Positions 1-6,543 of a stretch of DNA of 6,556 nucleotides are shown piece after piece. This DNA is from Treponema sp. UBA6988. Its GTDB lineage: Bacteria; Spirochaetota; Spirochaetia; Treponematales; Treponemataceae. Where the stretch lies: the NCBI GenBank assembly GCA_002448445.1, contig DJYC01000016.1, positions 1-6,556 on the forward strand, written 5' to 3'. The notes under the pieces were generated by a model that saw only the letters and a list, made by a program, of their open reading frames with translations, made no database searches and had not been told where the DNA came from. The stretch's first letter is position 1. Every line of letters begins with the position of its first letter. The position numbers and the translations under genes were made by a program.

Positions 1-4
1 TTTT

Positions 5-67
5 AAGTTCGGAATGACGCTTTTGGAGCAAGTTCTTAGCTTTAACGGGTTAGTTTTGGGTAACGGG
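5..67. other. left-edge intergenic stretch with short repeats
   Basis: No supportable gene is visible upstream of the promoter. The stretch contains two copies of AAGTTC (5-10 and 30-35) and two copies of TAACGGG (43-49 and 61-67). The segment 5-19, read on the minus strand, is CGTCATTCCGAACTT. From memory this resembles a short sequence scattered through intergenic regions of some Treponema and Fibrobacter genomes, but I cannot verify that here. A + frame is open from the window edge (base 2) to a TAA at 86-88, 28 codons. It could be the tail of an upstream gene but has no recognisable content. Confidence 0.3.
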
Positions 68-80
68 CTTTTAATTTCGG

Positions 81-109
81 TTGAATAAAAGAATCTTTCC
101 TATTATAAT
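81..109 (+). promoter_or_regulatory. sigma70-type promoter of the two-gene unit
   Basis: A -35 box TTGAAT (81-86, four of six consensus bases) and a perfect -10 box TATAAT (104-109) are separated by exactly 17 bases. The surroundings are AT-rich. Transcription would begin near the A at 115-116, giving a leader of about 67 bases before the ATG at 183. No other good promoter was seen between the two genes, so this one probably drives both. Confidence 0.8.
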
Positions 110-163
110 AGAAAAATGGTAATCTCCAAAAGATATAGTTTTGGGGGCTGCCCTGATTTTTAG

Positions 164-172
164 AAAAAAAGG
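164..172 (+). promoter_or_regulatory. ribosome-binding site of the activase/dehydratase gene
   Basis: The purine run AAAAAAAGG (164-172) ends 10 bases before the ATG at 183. It is a modest Shine-Dalgarno match, but it is the only one placed for this start and it supports the ATG over the upstream in-frame TTG at 141. That TTG would have only about 25 bases of leader behind it and no purine-rich site. A TTG at 180-182 lies directly before the ATG and is less likely. Confidence 0.55.
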
Positions 173-182
173 TTGTGTATTG

Positions 183-3100
183 ATGGCGAATCTTGATTCA
201 AATACAGTTTTTAAGCCGCTTGTAAAGCCAGTCCGCATGGGTATTGACGTTGGTTCTACAACGGTTAAGGTGGTAATACTGGGGGACGATGACGCCCTGC
301 TTTACGGAGCTTACGAGAGGCACCGCGCAGATATACGCAACACAATTATTGCCGTGGTGAACAAGGCTTTTGACGAGCTGGAGAAGAAGTTTCCTGCCGG
401 CCAAGACCAGCCTCTTAGCATAAAGGTTACCGGTTCCGGCGGTTTTTCGGTTTCTCAGTGGCTTAACATTCCCTTTATTCAGGAAGTTGTGGCTGCTACC
501 ACGGCGGTAAAGCGTCTTATTCCAAAGACAGATGTTGTTATTGAGCTTGGCGGTGAGGATGCCAAGATTACATATTTCCGCGGCGGTGTTGAGCAGAGGA
601 TGAACGGCACTTGCGCAGGCGGTACAGGTGCTTTTATTGACCAGATGGCGGCTCTTTTGGAGACGGATGCCATGGGGCTTAACGAGCTTGCCAAGGGTGC
701 TTCCACTATCTATCCAATTGCGGCACGTTGCGGTGTTTTTGCCAAGACGGATGTTCAGCCCCTTATTAACGAGGGTGCAAGGCGTGAGGATATTGCGGCT
801 TCCATTTTCCAGGCGGTTGTTAGCCAGACTATTTCTGGTCTTGCATGCGGTAAGCCTATCCGTGGTAACGTTGCATTTTTGGGCGGCCCCTTGCACTTTT
901 TGGACCAGCTTCGCGAAAGGTTTGTAGTTACCCTTAAGCTTACTCCGGACGAGACCATTGTTCCCGAAAATAGCCAGCTTTTTGTGGCGGCCGGTGCGGC
1001 TTTTTCTGCGGAAAGGGAAATCAGTTGCATTAAGGGTGCTGCGGCTTCTGAGGGGGTGTTTCCTACAGTTGCCCAGTTCCGTGAAAGCCTTAAGAATCTT
1101 GTTGGGGCGGAGATGCAGGAGGTTCAGCGTCTTGAGCCTCTCTTTAGGAGCCAGTCGGAGCTTGATGAATTTAATGCCCGTCATGCCCAGGAAAAGGCTC
1201 TTACCGGTGACTTGCAGTCAACACAGGGGCCTGTTTTCTTAGGTCTTGATGCGGGTTCCACCACTACAAAGGCGGTGCTTACGGATACCCAGGGGCGCAT
1301 TCTCTGGCGCTTCTACGATGTTAATGCGGGTAATCCTGTTGAGCTTGCGGTAAAAGTGCTAAAGTCGCTATATAAAATCTTGCCAAAGGACTGCTATATT
1401 GCACGCTCTGTTTCTACCGGTTACGGGGAGGCACTCTTCCAGGCGGCCCTTGGCGTTGATGCGGGTGAAGTTGAGACTATTACCCACTACCGCGCGGCAG
1501 ACTTTTTTGTTCCTGGGGTTGAATTCCTTTTGGATATTGGCGGTCAGGATATGAAGTGCCTTCGCATGAAGGACGGGGCCATTACTTCCATTCAGCTGAA
1601 TGAGGCTTGTTCTTCTGGTTGCGGTTCATTCCTTGCCCACTTTGCAAGTACAATGGGAATGAGTGTTCAGGACTTCTCCAAGATTGCCCTTCTTGCAAAG
1701 ACCCCGGTTGACCTTGGAACGCGGTGTACGGTATTCATGAACAGCCGTGTAAAGCAGGCCCAGAAGGAAGGTGCTTCTGTTGCGGATATTTCAGCGGGGC
1801 TTTCTTATTCAGTAATAAAGAATGCCCTGTTCAAGGTAATAAAGCTTAGGAAAGCTTCTGATATTGGCAGCAAGGTTGTGGTTCAGGGCGGTACTTTTAA
1901 CAATGATGCCGTTCTCCGCGCCTTTGAAAAGATTGCCGGTGTTAACGTATACCGCCCGGATGTTGCGGGGCTTATGGGTGCCTACGGTTCTGCCCTTATT
2001 GCCCAGGACCAGTGGGAGGATCTTCGCCGTCCAAAGCCTGATGACCCCGACCAGACGCCTAAATTCATAAAGTCCGGGATTGCTTCTCTTGAGCAGCTTG
2101 AGTCTTTTAAGGTTAGCCTTGAGCTTAAGAGGTGCGGCAAGTGTTCCAACAACTGTCTTCTTACAATAAACACCTTTACTACAGGCGAGAAGGTTAGCCG
2201 CTTTATAACAGGAAACAGGTGCGAGCGCGGTGCGGAATTTGATGACGACGTAAAGGTTAAGGATGCAAGCAATGCAGAAGCTTCTTCCGGGGCGGATGAT
2301 AATTCACCTGTCAACTTGCCCAATCTTTTTGAATGGAAATACAAGAGGCTCTTTGGCTACATTCCGCTAAAGAAAGAGGATGCTCCCATGGGTGACGTTG
2401 GAATTCCCCGCGTGCTCAACATGTACGAAAACTATCCCCTTTGGTTTACCATTTTTACAAAGCTTGGCTTTAGGGTTAGGCTTTCCCCGCGTTCAAGCCG
2501 TGCCGTTTACGAAAAGGGCCTTGAATCCATTCCGAGCGAGTCTGTCTGCTACCCGGGAAAGATTACCCATGGCCACATAGAGAGCCTTTTGCAGTCGGGC
2601 TGCAAGTTCATCTTCTATCCCTGTGCCCCTTATGAAATTAAGGAAGACCCGGGGGCTGGAAACCACTACAACTGTCCGGTTGTAACAAGCTACCCGGAGG
2701 TTTTGCGCAACAACATTGAGCGTCTTAGGCAGGACGAAAGCATTCTTTTTATGAATCCCTTCCTTCCTATTTATGACAAGCCTCGTCTTGCAGAGCGTCT
2801 TTACGAGGAGCTTAAGAAACATTTCAAGAGCCTTACTTTTGACGATGTAAAAAAGGCTGTTGATGCAGGCTGGGCTGAGCAGGAAAAATTCAAGAAGGAA
2901 ACATCGCTTGCCGGTGAGGAGGCTTTGGAGGCCCTTATCCGTGCAGGTGCAAACGGAATCGTTCTTGCCGGCCGCCCATACCACTTGGACCCGGAAATTA
3001 ACCACGGAATTCCAGAGCTGATTCACGGTCTTGGGCTTGGTGTCTTTACGGAAGACTCTGTTGCCCATCTTGGTGCAATAGAAAGGCCCCTCCGCATTGT

Positions 3101-4748
3101 TGACCAGTGGACCTACCACAACCGCCTCTACCGAGCAGCAGCATTTGTTTCAGGCATGCCAAACCTGGAGCTTGTGCAGCTTACGTCTTTTGGCTGCGGA
3201 CTTGATGCCGTAACCTCTGACCAGGTTGACGAAATCCTTAAGGCCAAGAGCCGCATGTATACGCTTATCAAGATAGACGAGGGAAGCAACCTTGGAGCGG
3301 TAAGAATTAGAATTAGAAGCCTTATTGCCGCTGTTAAGGCAAGGCAGAGAAACCGCATAAAGCTTAGCGTAAAGAGTTCCGCCTACAAGAGGCAGGTCTT
3401 TACCAAGGAAATGAAGTACAGCCATACAATCCTTGCGCCGCAGATGAGCCCCATCCACTTTAGGATTGTGCAGAAGGCTTTCCAGTATTCAGGCTTTAAC
3501 TTTGTGGTTCTTGACGCTACAGACCCCAAGGCTGTGGACACAGGCCTAAAATACGTAAACAACGATGCCTGCTATCCTTCAATCCTTGTGGCAGGCCAGA
3601 TGATTTCTGCGCTCCAGAGCGGAAAGTACGACCTGGACAAGGTTAGCCTCCTTATTTCGCAGACGGGTGGTGGCTGCCGCGCAACAAACTACATTGGCTT
3701 CATCCGCCGTGCGCTTAACGATGCAGGTCTTTCCAAAGTGCCTGTCATTTCCCTTAGCGCACAGGGCTTTGAAAGCAACCCGGGCTTTAAGATAACCCTT
3801 CCTCTGGTTTCCAGGGCAATGAAGGGCGTAATGCTTGGCGATCTTTTGATGCGCTGCCTTTACCGCACCCGTCCCTACGAGGCAACACCCGGTAGTGCAA
3901 ATGCCCTCTACGAAAAGTGGAACGGAATCATAGAGGCATCCCTAAAGCACATGGGCGTGCTCAAGTACCACAAAATCATCCGCGGAATCGTAAAAGACTT
4001 TGACAACCTGCCGCTTTTGCCGGTAAAAAAGCCCCGCGTGGGTGTGGTAGGGGAGATTCTTGTAAAATTCCACCCTACAGCAAACAATCAAATTGTCGAT
4101 ACTATAGAAAGGGAAGGTGCCGAATGTTCAATGCCGGATTTGGCAGATTTCTTGTTCTATACATTCAGCACCGGAATCTTCCGCCACGAAGAGCTTGCCT
4201 TCCCAAAGAAGACAAAGCGCAACGCAAAGTTCCTCGTGTGGTTCCTGGAACGCTACCGCAGATATATCAAGAAGCAGCTTAAGAAGAGCCGCCGCTTTGA
4301 TCCGCCCACGGGCATCTACGACCTGATGAAGGGGGTCAACGATATAGTTCAGCTTGGTAACATTACCGGCGAAGGTTGGTTTCTTACAGCAGAGATGGTA
4401 GAGCTGATTCATTCGGGAGTGCCCAGTATTGCCTGCGTGCAGCCGTTCGCATGTCTTCCAAACCATGTGACCGGAAAGGGCATGATAAAGGAACTCCGCC
4501 GCCGCTATCCGGGAGCAAATATCTCTCCGATAGACTACGACCCGGGTTCAAGCGAAGTGAACCAGCTTAACAGGCTAAAGCTTCTTTTGAGCAATGCGCC
4601 TGTTGGAATGCATCCGGACGAAAGGGATGACGGAATGATTCACAATCCCGACAAGACCGTGGTAAAGCCCCGCATAAGCTATGCGGAAGGATTTGCGGAT
4701 TTTTCGGACTCAGAAAGCGTAAGCCCTGCCGACATGCCGCCCGCATGA
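183..4748 (+). CDS. fused acyl-CoA dehydratase activase (two ASKHA domains) and 2-hydroxyacyl-CoA dehydratase-like protein
   Basis: This is a 1521-residue cytoplasmic protein of the BadF/BadG/BcrA/HgdC activase family joined to COG3580/COG3581 (DUF2229) dehydratase-like regions. Domain order: first ATPase domain about residues 17-285, with GIDVGSTTVK at 20-29, ELGGEDAK at 121-128, cysteine 144 in CAGGTGAF and cysteine 183. The second ATPase domain is about 352-610, with LGLDAGSTTTK, DIGGQDMK at 451-458, cysteine 476 and cysteine 515. A cysteine linker follows (651, 654, 658, 680). The DUF2229-type half starts near 741 (IPRVLNMYENYPLW), with cysteines 789, 814, 831 and 1005. The last half is about 1083-1470, with cysteines 1130, 1165, 1315, 1418 and 1424. 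In HgdC homodimers, two cysteines 39 residues apart in each subunit hold one [4Fe-4S] cluster, and ATP hydrolysis drives electrons into the dehydratase. Here both domains keep that spacing, so one chain could form the dimer-like unit. The substrate is unknown. The start is ATG 183, chosen over an upstream TTG at 141 because it has a Shine-Dalgarno site. Family assignment is firm; an actual dehydratase activity is inference. Confidence 0.95.
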   Translation: MANLDSNTVFKPLVKPVRMGIDVGSTTVKVVILGDDDALLYGAYERHRADIRNTIIAVVNKAFDELEKKFPAGQDQPLSIKVTGSGGFSVSQWLNIPFIQEVVAATTAVKRLIPKTDVVIELGGEDAKITYFRGGVEQRMNGTCAGGTGAFIDQMAALLETDAMGLNELAKGASTIYPIAARCGVFAKTDVQPLINEGARREDIAASIFQAVVSQTISGLACGKPIRGNVAFLGGPLHFLDQLRERFVVTLKLTPDETIVPENSQLFVAAGAAFSAEREISCIKGAAASEGVFPTVAQFRESLKNLVGAEMQEVQRLEPLFRSQSELDEFNARHAQEKALTGDLQSTQGPVFLGLDAGSTTTKAVLTDTQGRILWRFYDVNAGNPVELAVKVLKSLYKILPKDCYIARSVSTGYGEALFQAALGVDAGEVETITHYRAADFFVPGVEFLLDIGGQDMKCLRMKDGAITSIQLNEACSSGCGSFLAHFASTMGMSVQDFSKIALLAKTPVDLGTRCTVFMNSRVKQAQKEGASVADISAGLSYSVIKNALFKVIKLRKASDIGSKVVVQGGTFNNDAVLRAFEKIAGVNVYRPDVAGLMGAYGSALIAQDQWEDLRRPKPDDPDQTPKFIKSGIASLEQLESFKVSLELKRCGKCSNNCLLTINTFTTGEKVSRFITGNRCERGAEFDDDVKVKDASNAEASSGADDNSPVNLPNLFEWKYKRLFGYIPLKKEDAPMGDVGIPRVLNMYENYPLWFTIFTKLGFRVRLSPRSSRAVYEKGLESIPSESVCYPGKITHGHIESLLQSGCKFIFYPCAPYEIKEDPGAGNHYNCPVVTSYPEVLRNNIERLRQDESILFMNPFLPIYDKPRLAERLYEELKKHFKSLTFDDVKKAVDAGWAEQEKFKKETSLAGEEALEALIRAGANGIVLAGRPYHLDPEINHGIPELIHGLGLGVFTEDSVAHLGAIERPLRIVDQWTYHNRLYRAAAFVSGMPNLELVQLTSFGCGLDAVTSDQVDEILKAKSRMYTLIKIDEGSNLGAVRIRIRSLIAAVKARQRNRIKLSVKSSAYKRQVFTKEMKYSHTILAPQMSPIHFRIVQKAFQYSGFNFVVLDATDPKAVDTGLKYVNNDACYPSILVAGQMISALQSGKYDLDKVSLLISQTGGGCRATNYIGFIRRALNDAGLSKVPVISLSAQGFESNPGFKITLPLVSRAMKGVMLGDLLMRCLYRTRPYEATPGSANALYEKWNGIIEASLKHMGVLKYHKIIRGIVKDFDNLPLLPVKKPRVGVVGEILVKFHPTANNQIVDTIEREGAECSMPDLADFLFYTFSTGIFRHEELAFPKKTKRNAKFLVWFLERYRRYIKKQLKKSRRFDPPTGIYDLMKGVNDIVQLGNITGEGWFLTAEMVELIHSGVPSIACVQPFACLPNHVTGKGMIKELRRRYPGANISPIDYDPGSSEVNQLNRLKLLLSNAPVGMHPDERDDGMIHNPDKTVVKPRISYAEGFADFSDSESVSPADMPPA

Positions 4749-4765
4749 ACGCTAAAGCCGCATTT

Positions 4766-4789
4766 CTAGTTCCGGGAGGACAAAACTAG
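4766..4789 (+). promoter_or_regulatory. ribosome-binding site of the exported-protein gene, inside a hairpin loop
   Basis: GGGAGGA (4774-4780) is a strong Shine-Dalgarno sequence ending 10 bases before the ATG at 4791. It decides this start over in-frame ATGs at 4800 and 4809. It lies in the 12-base loop of an inverted repeat, CTAGTT (4766-4771) against AACTAG (4784-4789), so the site would be presented unpaired. The intergenic gap is only 42 bases and holds no visible promoter or terminator, which favours co-transcription with the upstream gene. Confidence 0.7.
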
Positions 4790-4790
4790 T

Positions 4791-6299
4791 ATGTTTAGTA
4801 TGTTTAAGATGAATTTTAAGACTTTTGCAAAAGTTCTTGGCAGGTCAATGGCACATGCCTTGGTAGCATCCCCGCTTCTTTTTGCAGCACTCCCTGCCTT
4901 TGCCGAATACAATCAGGCTGGAATTCCTGATTCTGCGGAAATCCGCACCAGGGTTCAGCAGGAATGGCTTGAGCAGCCCTATGCCGCGCTAAAGGGCAAG
5001 GCCGCCGAGCACAGCACAGACGCCATCGGAAACCTCTTTGAAATCCGCATGGAAGATTCTGCTGAAGGTGAGGCAGCTACCGAGTATGCCATAATCGTTT
5101 GCCCGGAGACATACAGCCAGACAGAGTTCATAGATGGAGAAAACCGCCAGGTTCAGAAGATTCCACATTACTACAAGGACTCTGCAGGAAGCTGGATTTT
5201 GTACAAGGAAAAGGCATCTGGAAAGCCTTTGCGCATAGAGTGGCACTTTTCCTATGACGAAGACGTTTACCTTATGTTTGTACCGTCCGGCCACAAGACA
5301 TTTGCAAACCTTATTGTCTGCTCCTACTATGCAGCCCGCTCAGTTCCGCTTGGAATAGACTTCAAGAACCTTTACACCATGTCCTTCCAGGAAGTGTACA
5401 ACCTTACAAAGAAGCCCTTGCCCTGGTACAAGGTGGATTTTTCCAACAACGACTACACGGAAGTAAAGAAGATGATTGCTATAATAAGGCAAAAGCTTCC
5501 TTCTTTAAAATATGCTGAATATGCAGCCTGTGATGAAAGGGACAATGTTCTTAACATCATTACAGGTGCCCCCTATAAAAAAGAAGAGGTCGACTATTCC
5601 GCCTTGCTAAGAAACGCTCCCGCTCCCACAGAGTCAGAGGACGACTCAAAGCTCCTTCTGGGTGAAGACGGCTTTGTAAAGTGGATAGTGGACGGAATCA
5701 TCAGAAGCGTTACCGGCCAGAATTCTTCTCTTGCAGAGATGCTTGAGCCAACAGACATTCTGGATTCTGCGCCTGCCGTTACCCAGCAGAATAAATTTTC
5801 TGCCGCCAACAAGAAGCGCACCCTTGACCTTTGCCGAAACCTTGCCGCAAAAGCGTTCGTCGTACGCTCCCCGAGGGGCATAAGGGCAAAAAGCGGCGGT
5901 TCAAAGAATGACGACTGGAAGAAATTTGGCGTGGACGTTAACGTTGAGCCTTTTGTTTCCCGCCTTGTAACACCTTCAAAGGCAGAAAATACTGCCGGTT
6001 ATGTAGAAGGAACTGGATATTCTGTGGACGAGCTTCGCGGAATGCTTTACGTACTTGCCTGCACAGAGCCGGGCTGGTTCTACATTGGTGCAATTCGAGA
6101 ACCTGCCATAAAGGAAAACACGATGAAGTTTGACCACTGCGCTGCCTTCTTCTCCTATTTTGACTCCAACAGACGCCTTGTTTGCCGGGTTTTCCAAAAG
6201 GGAGAGGTTCTTAGCCTGGAAGAGTTCATAAAAAAATATCCAAAGTGCTTCGTTCACCTGGAGCGCGTAAAGAGCTTTCCTTACTTTAAGCCTTATTAA
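4791..6299 (+). CDS. exported protein of unknown function with N-terminal signal peptide
   Basis: The product has 502 residues. The N terminus is a classic signal peptide: lysines and an arginine at 6, 10, 14 and 18, a hydrophobic core about 21-35, and a signal peptidase I site after ALPAFA (cleavage between A38 and E39). There is no cysteine near the site, so it is not a lipoprotein. The mature part has no second clear membrane segment and should be periplasmic or secreted. It has eight cysteines (104, 177, 247, 348, 424, 450, 465, 486), an acidic stretch around 279-294 and a basic stretch around 341-380. These suggest an N-terminal domain (about 41-265), a linker and a C-terminal domain (about 375-499). 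The chain ends in the aromatic run PYFKPY. I do not recognise the family with confidence; the opening GIPDSAEIR segment recalls treponemal exported hypothetical proteins, from memory only. It follows the activase/dehydratase gene by 42 bases and is probably in the same transcript. Codon use resembles the 3' half of that gene (GGA-rich glycine). Confidence 0.9.
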   Translation: MFSMFKMNFKTFAKVLGRSMAHALVASPLLFAALPAFAEYNQAGIPDSAEIRTRVQQEWLEQPYAALKGKAAEHSTDAIGNLFEIRMEDSAEGEAATEYAIIVCPETYSQTEFIDGENRQVQKIPHYYKDSAGSWILYKEKASGKPLRIEWHFSYDEDVYLMFVPSGHKTFANLIVCSYYAARSVPLGIDFKNLYTMSFQEVYNLTKKPLPWYKVDFSNNDYTEVKKMIAIIRQKLPSLKYAEYAACDERDNVLNIITGAPYKKEEVDYSALLRNAPAPTESEDDSKLLLGEDGFVKWIVDGIIRSVTGQNSSLAEMLEPTDILDSAPAVTQQNKFSAANKKRTLDLCRNLAAKAFVVRSPRGIRAKSGGSKNDDWKKFGVDVNVEPFVSRLVTPSKAENTAGYVEGTGYSVDELRGMLYVLACTEPGWFYIGAIREPAIKENTMKFDHCAAFFSYFDSNRRLVCRVFQKGEVLSLEEFIKKYPKCFVHLERVKSFPYFKPY

Positions 6300-6313
6300 T
6301 TTTTCTTGATTTT

Positions 6314-6350
6314 ATGGACGGTACTTTTTAGGCCGTCCATTTATTTTTTT
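6314..6350 (+). terminator. rho-independent terminator of the two-gene unit
   Basis: A perfect 8-bp stem, ATGGACGG (6314-6321) against CCGTCCAT (6333-6340), encloses an 11-base loop and is followed by TTATTTTTTT (6341-6350). It begins 14 bases after the TAA of the exported-protein gene. The minus-strand side lacks a T-run, so it should work only for + strand transcripts. Confidence 0.9.
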
Positions 6351-6482
6351 GCTAAAATCGGGAATTCATGCCTGGTGGGCCCCGCTTTCCGGGGTCGCTT
6401 GAAACTTCGTTGCGAAAGCCGGCCTTCGCCTCCATTGCCTTCGGCAACGCTACCGCGCCCCTCCAATCGGGCGTAAGTCTTG

Positions 6483-6516
6483 CCTCGTGAAAATCCCTCC
6501 GTGGCTTTTCACGAGG
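6483..6516. repeat. inverted repeat with perfect 11-bp arms
   Basis: CCTCGTGAAAA (6483-6493) pairs perfectly with TTTTCACGAGG (6506-6516) around a 12-base loop. In the loop CC (6495-6496) can also pair with GG (6503-6504) after one mismatch. There is no T-run after it on the + strand, so it is not a standard terminator. It is part of the larger palindromic element. Confidence 0.85.
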
Positions 6517-6518
6517 AT

Positions 6519-6543
6519 TGCAGATTTGCGTGGCAAATCTGCA
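6519..6543. repeat. inverted repeat with perfect 11-bp arms and 3-base loop
   Basis: TGCAGATTTGC (6519-6529) pairs perfectly with GCAAATCTGCA (6533-6543) around the loop GTG. It starts two bases after the preceding 11-bp palindrome, so two strong hairpins stand side by side. No T-run follows. The tight loop and perfect arms suggest selection for structure or a mobile-repeat origin. Confidence 0.85.

Noticed and set aside
144..161. Small GC hairpin followed by ATTTTT in the leader, a possible attenuator
   Set aside because: The stem is three G-C pairs plus one G-T pair with a 3-base loop, too weak to call a terminator or riboswitch.
141..182. Upstream TTG start that would add 14 residues to the fused protein
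   Set aside because: It lacks a Shine-Dalgarno site and lies only about 25 bases after the predicted transcript start. The ATG at 183 has a purine-rich site at suitable distance.
198..1184. Long minus-strand open frame (328 codons) opposite the first ATPase domain
   Set aside because: It lies fully antisense to a strongly recognisable family on the + strand, has no matching domain content, and has no promoter or ribosome site of its own. Codon bias of the real gene explains the open frame.
2493..3119. Minus-strand open frame (208 codons) opposite the dehydratase-like region
   Set aside because: It is antisense to conserved motifs such as CYPGKITHGH and shows no recognisable protein features; treated as a shadow.
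3303..3317. Tandem AGAATT-like units
   Set aside because: Only two units inside conserved coding sequence (RIRIR). Low-complexity codons, no separate function indicated.
5594..5881. Minus-strand open frame (95 codons) within the exported-protein gene
   Set aside because: It is antisense to a gene with a clear ribosome site, signal peptide and terminator, and its own translation shows no recognisable feature.
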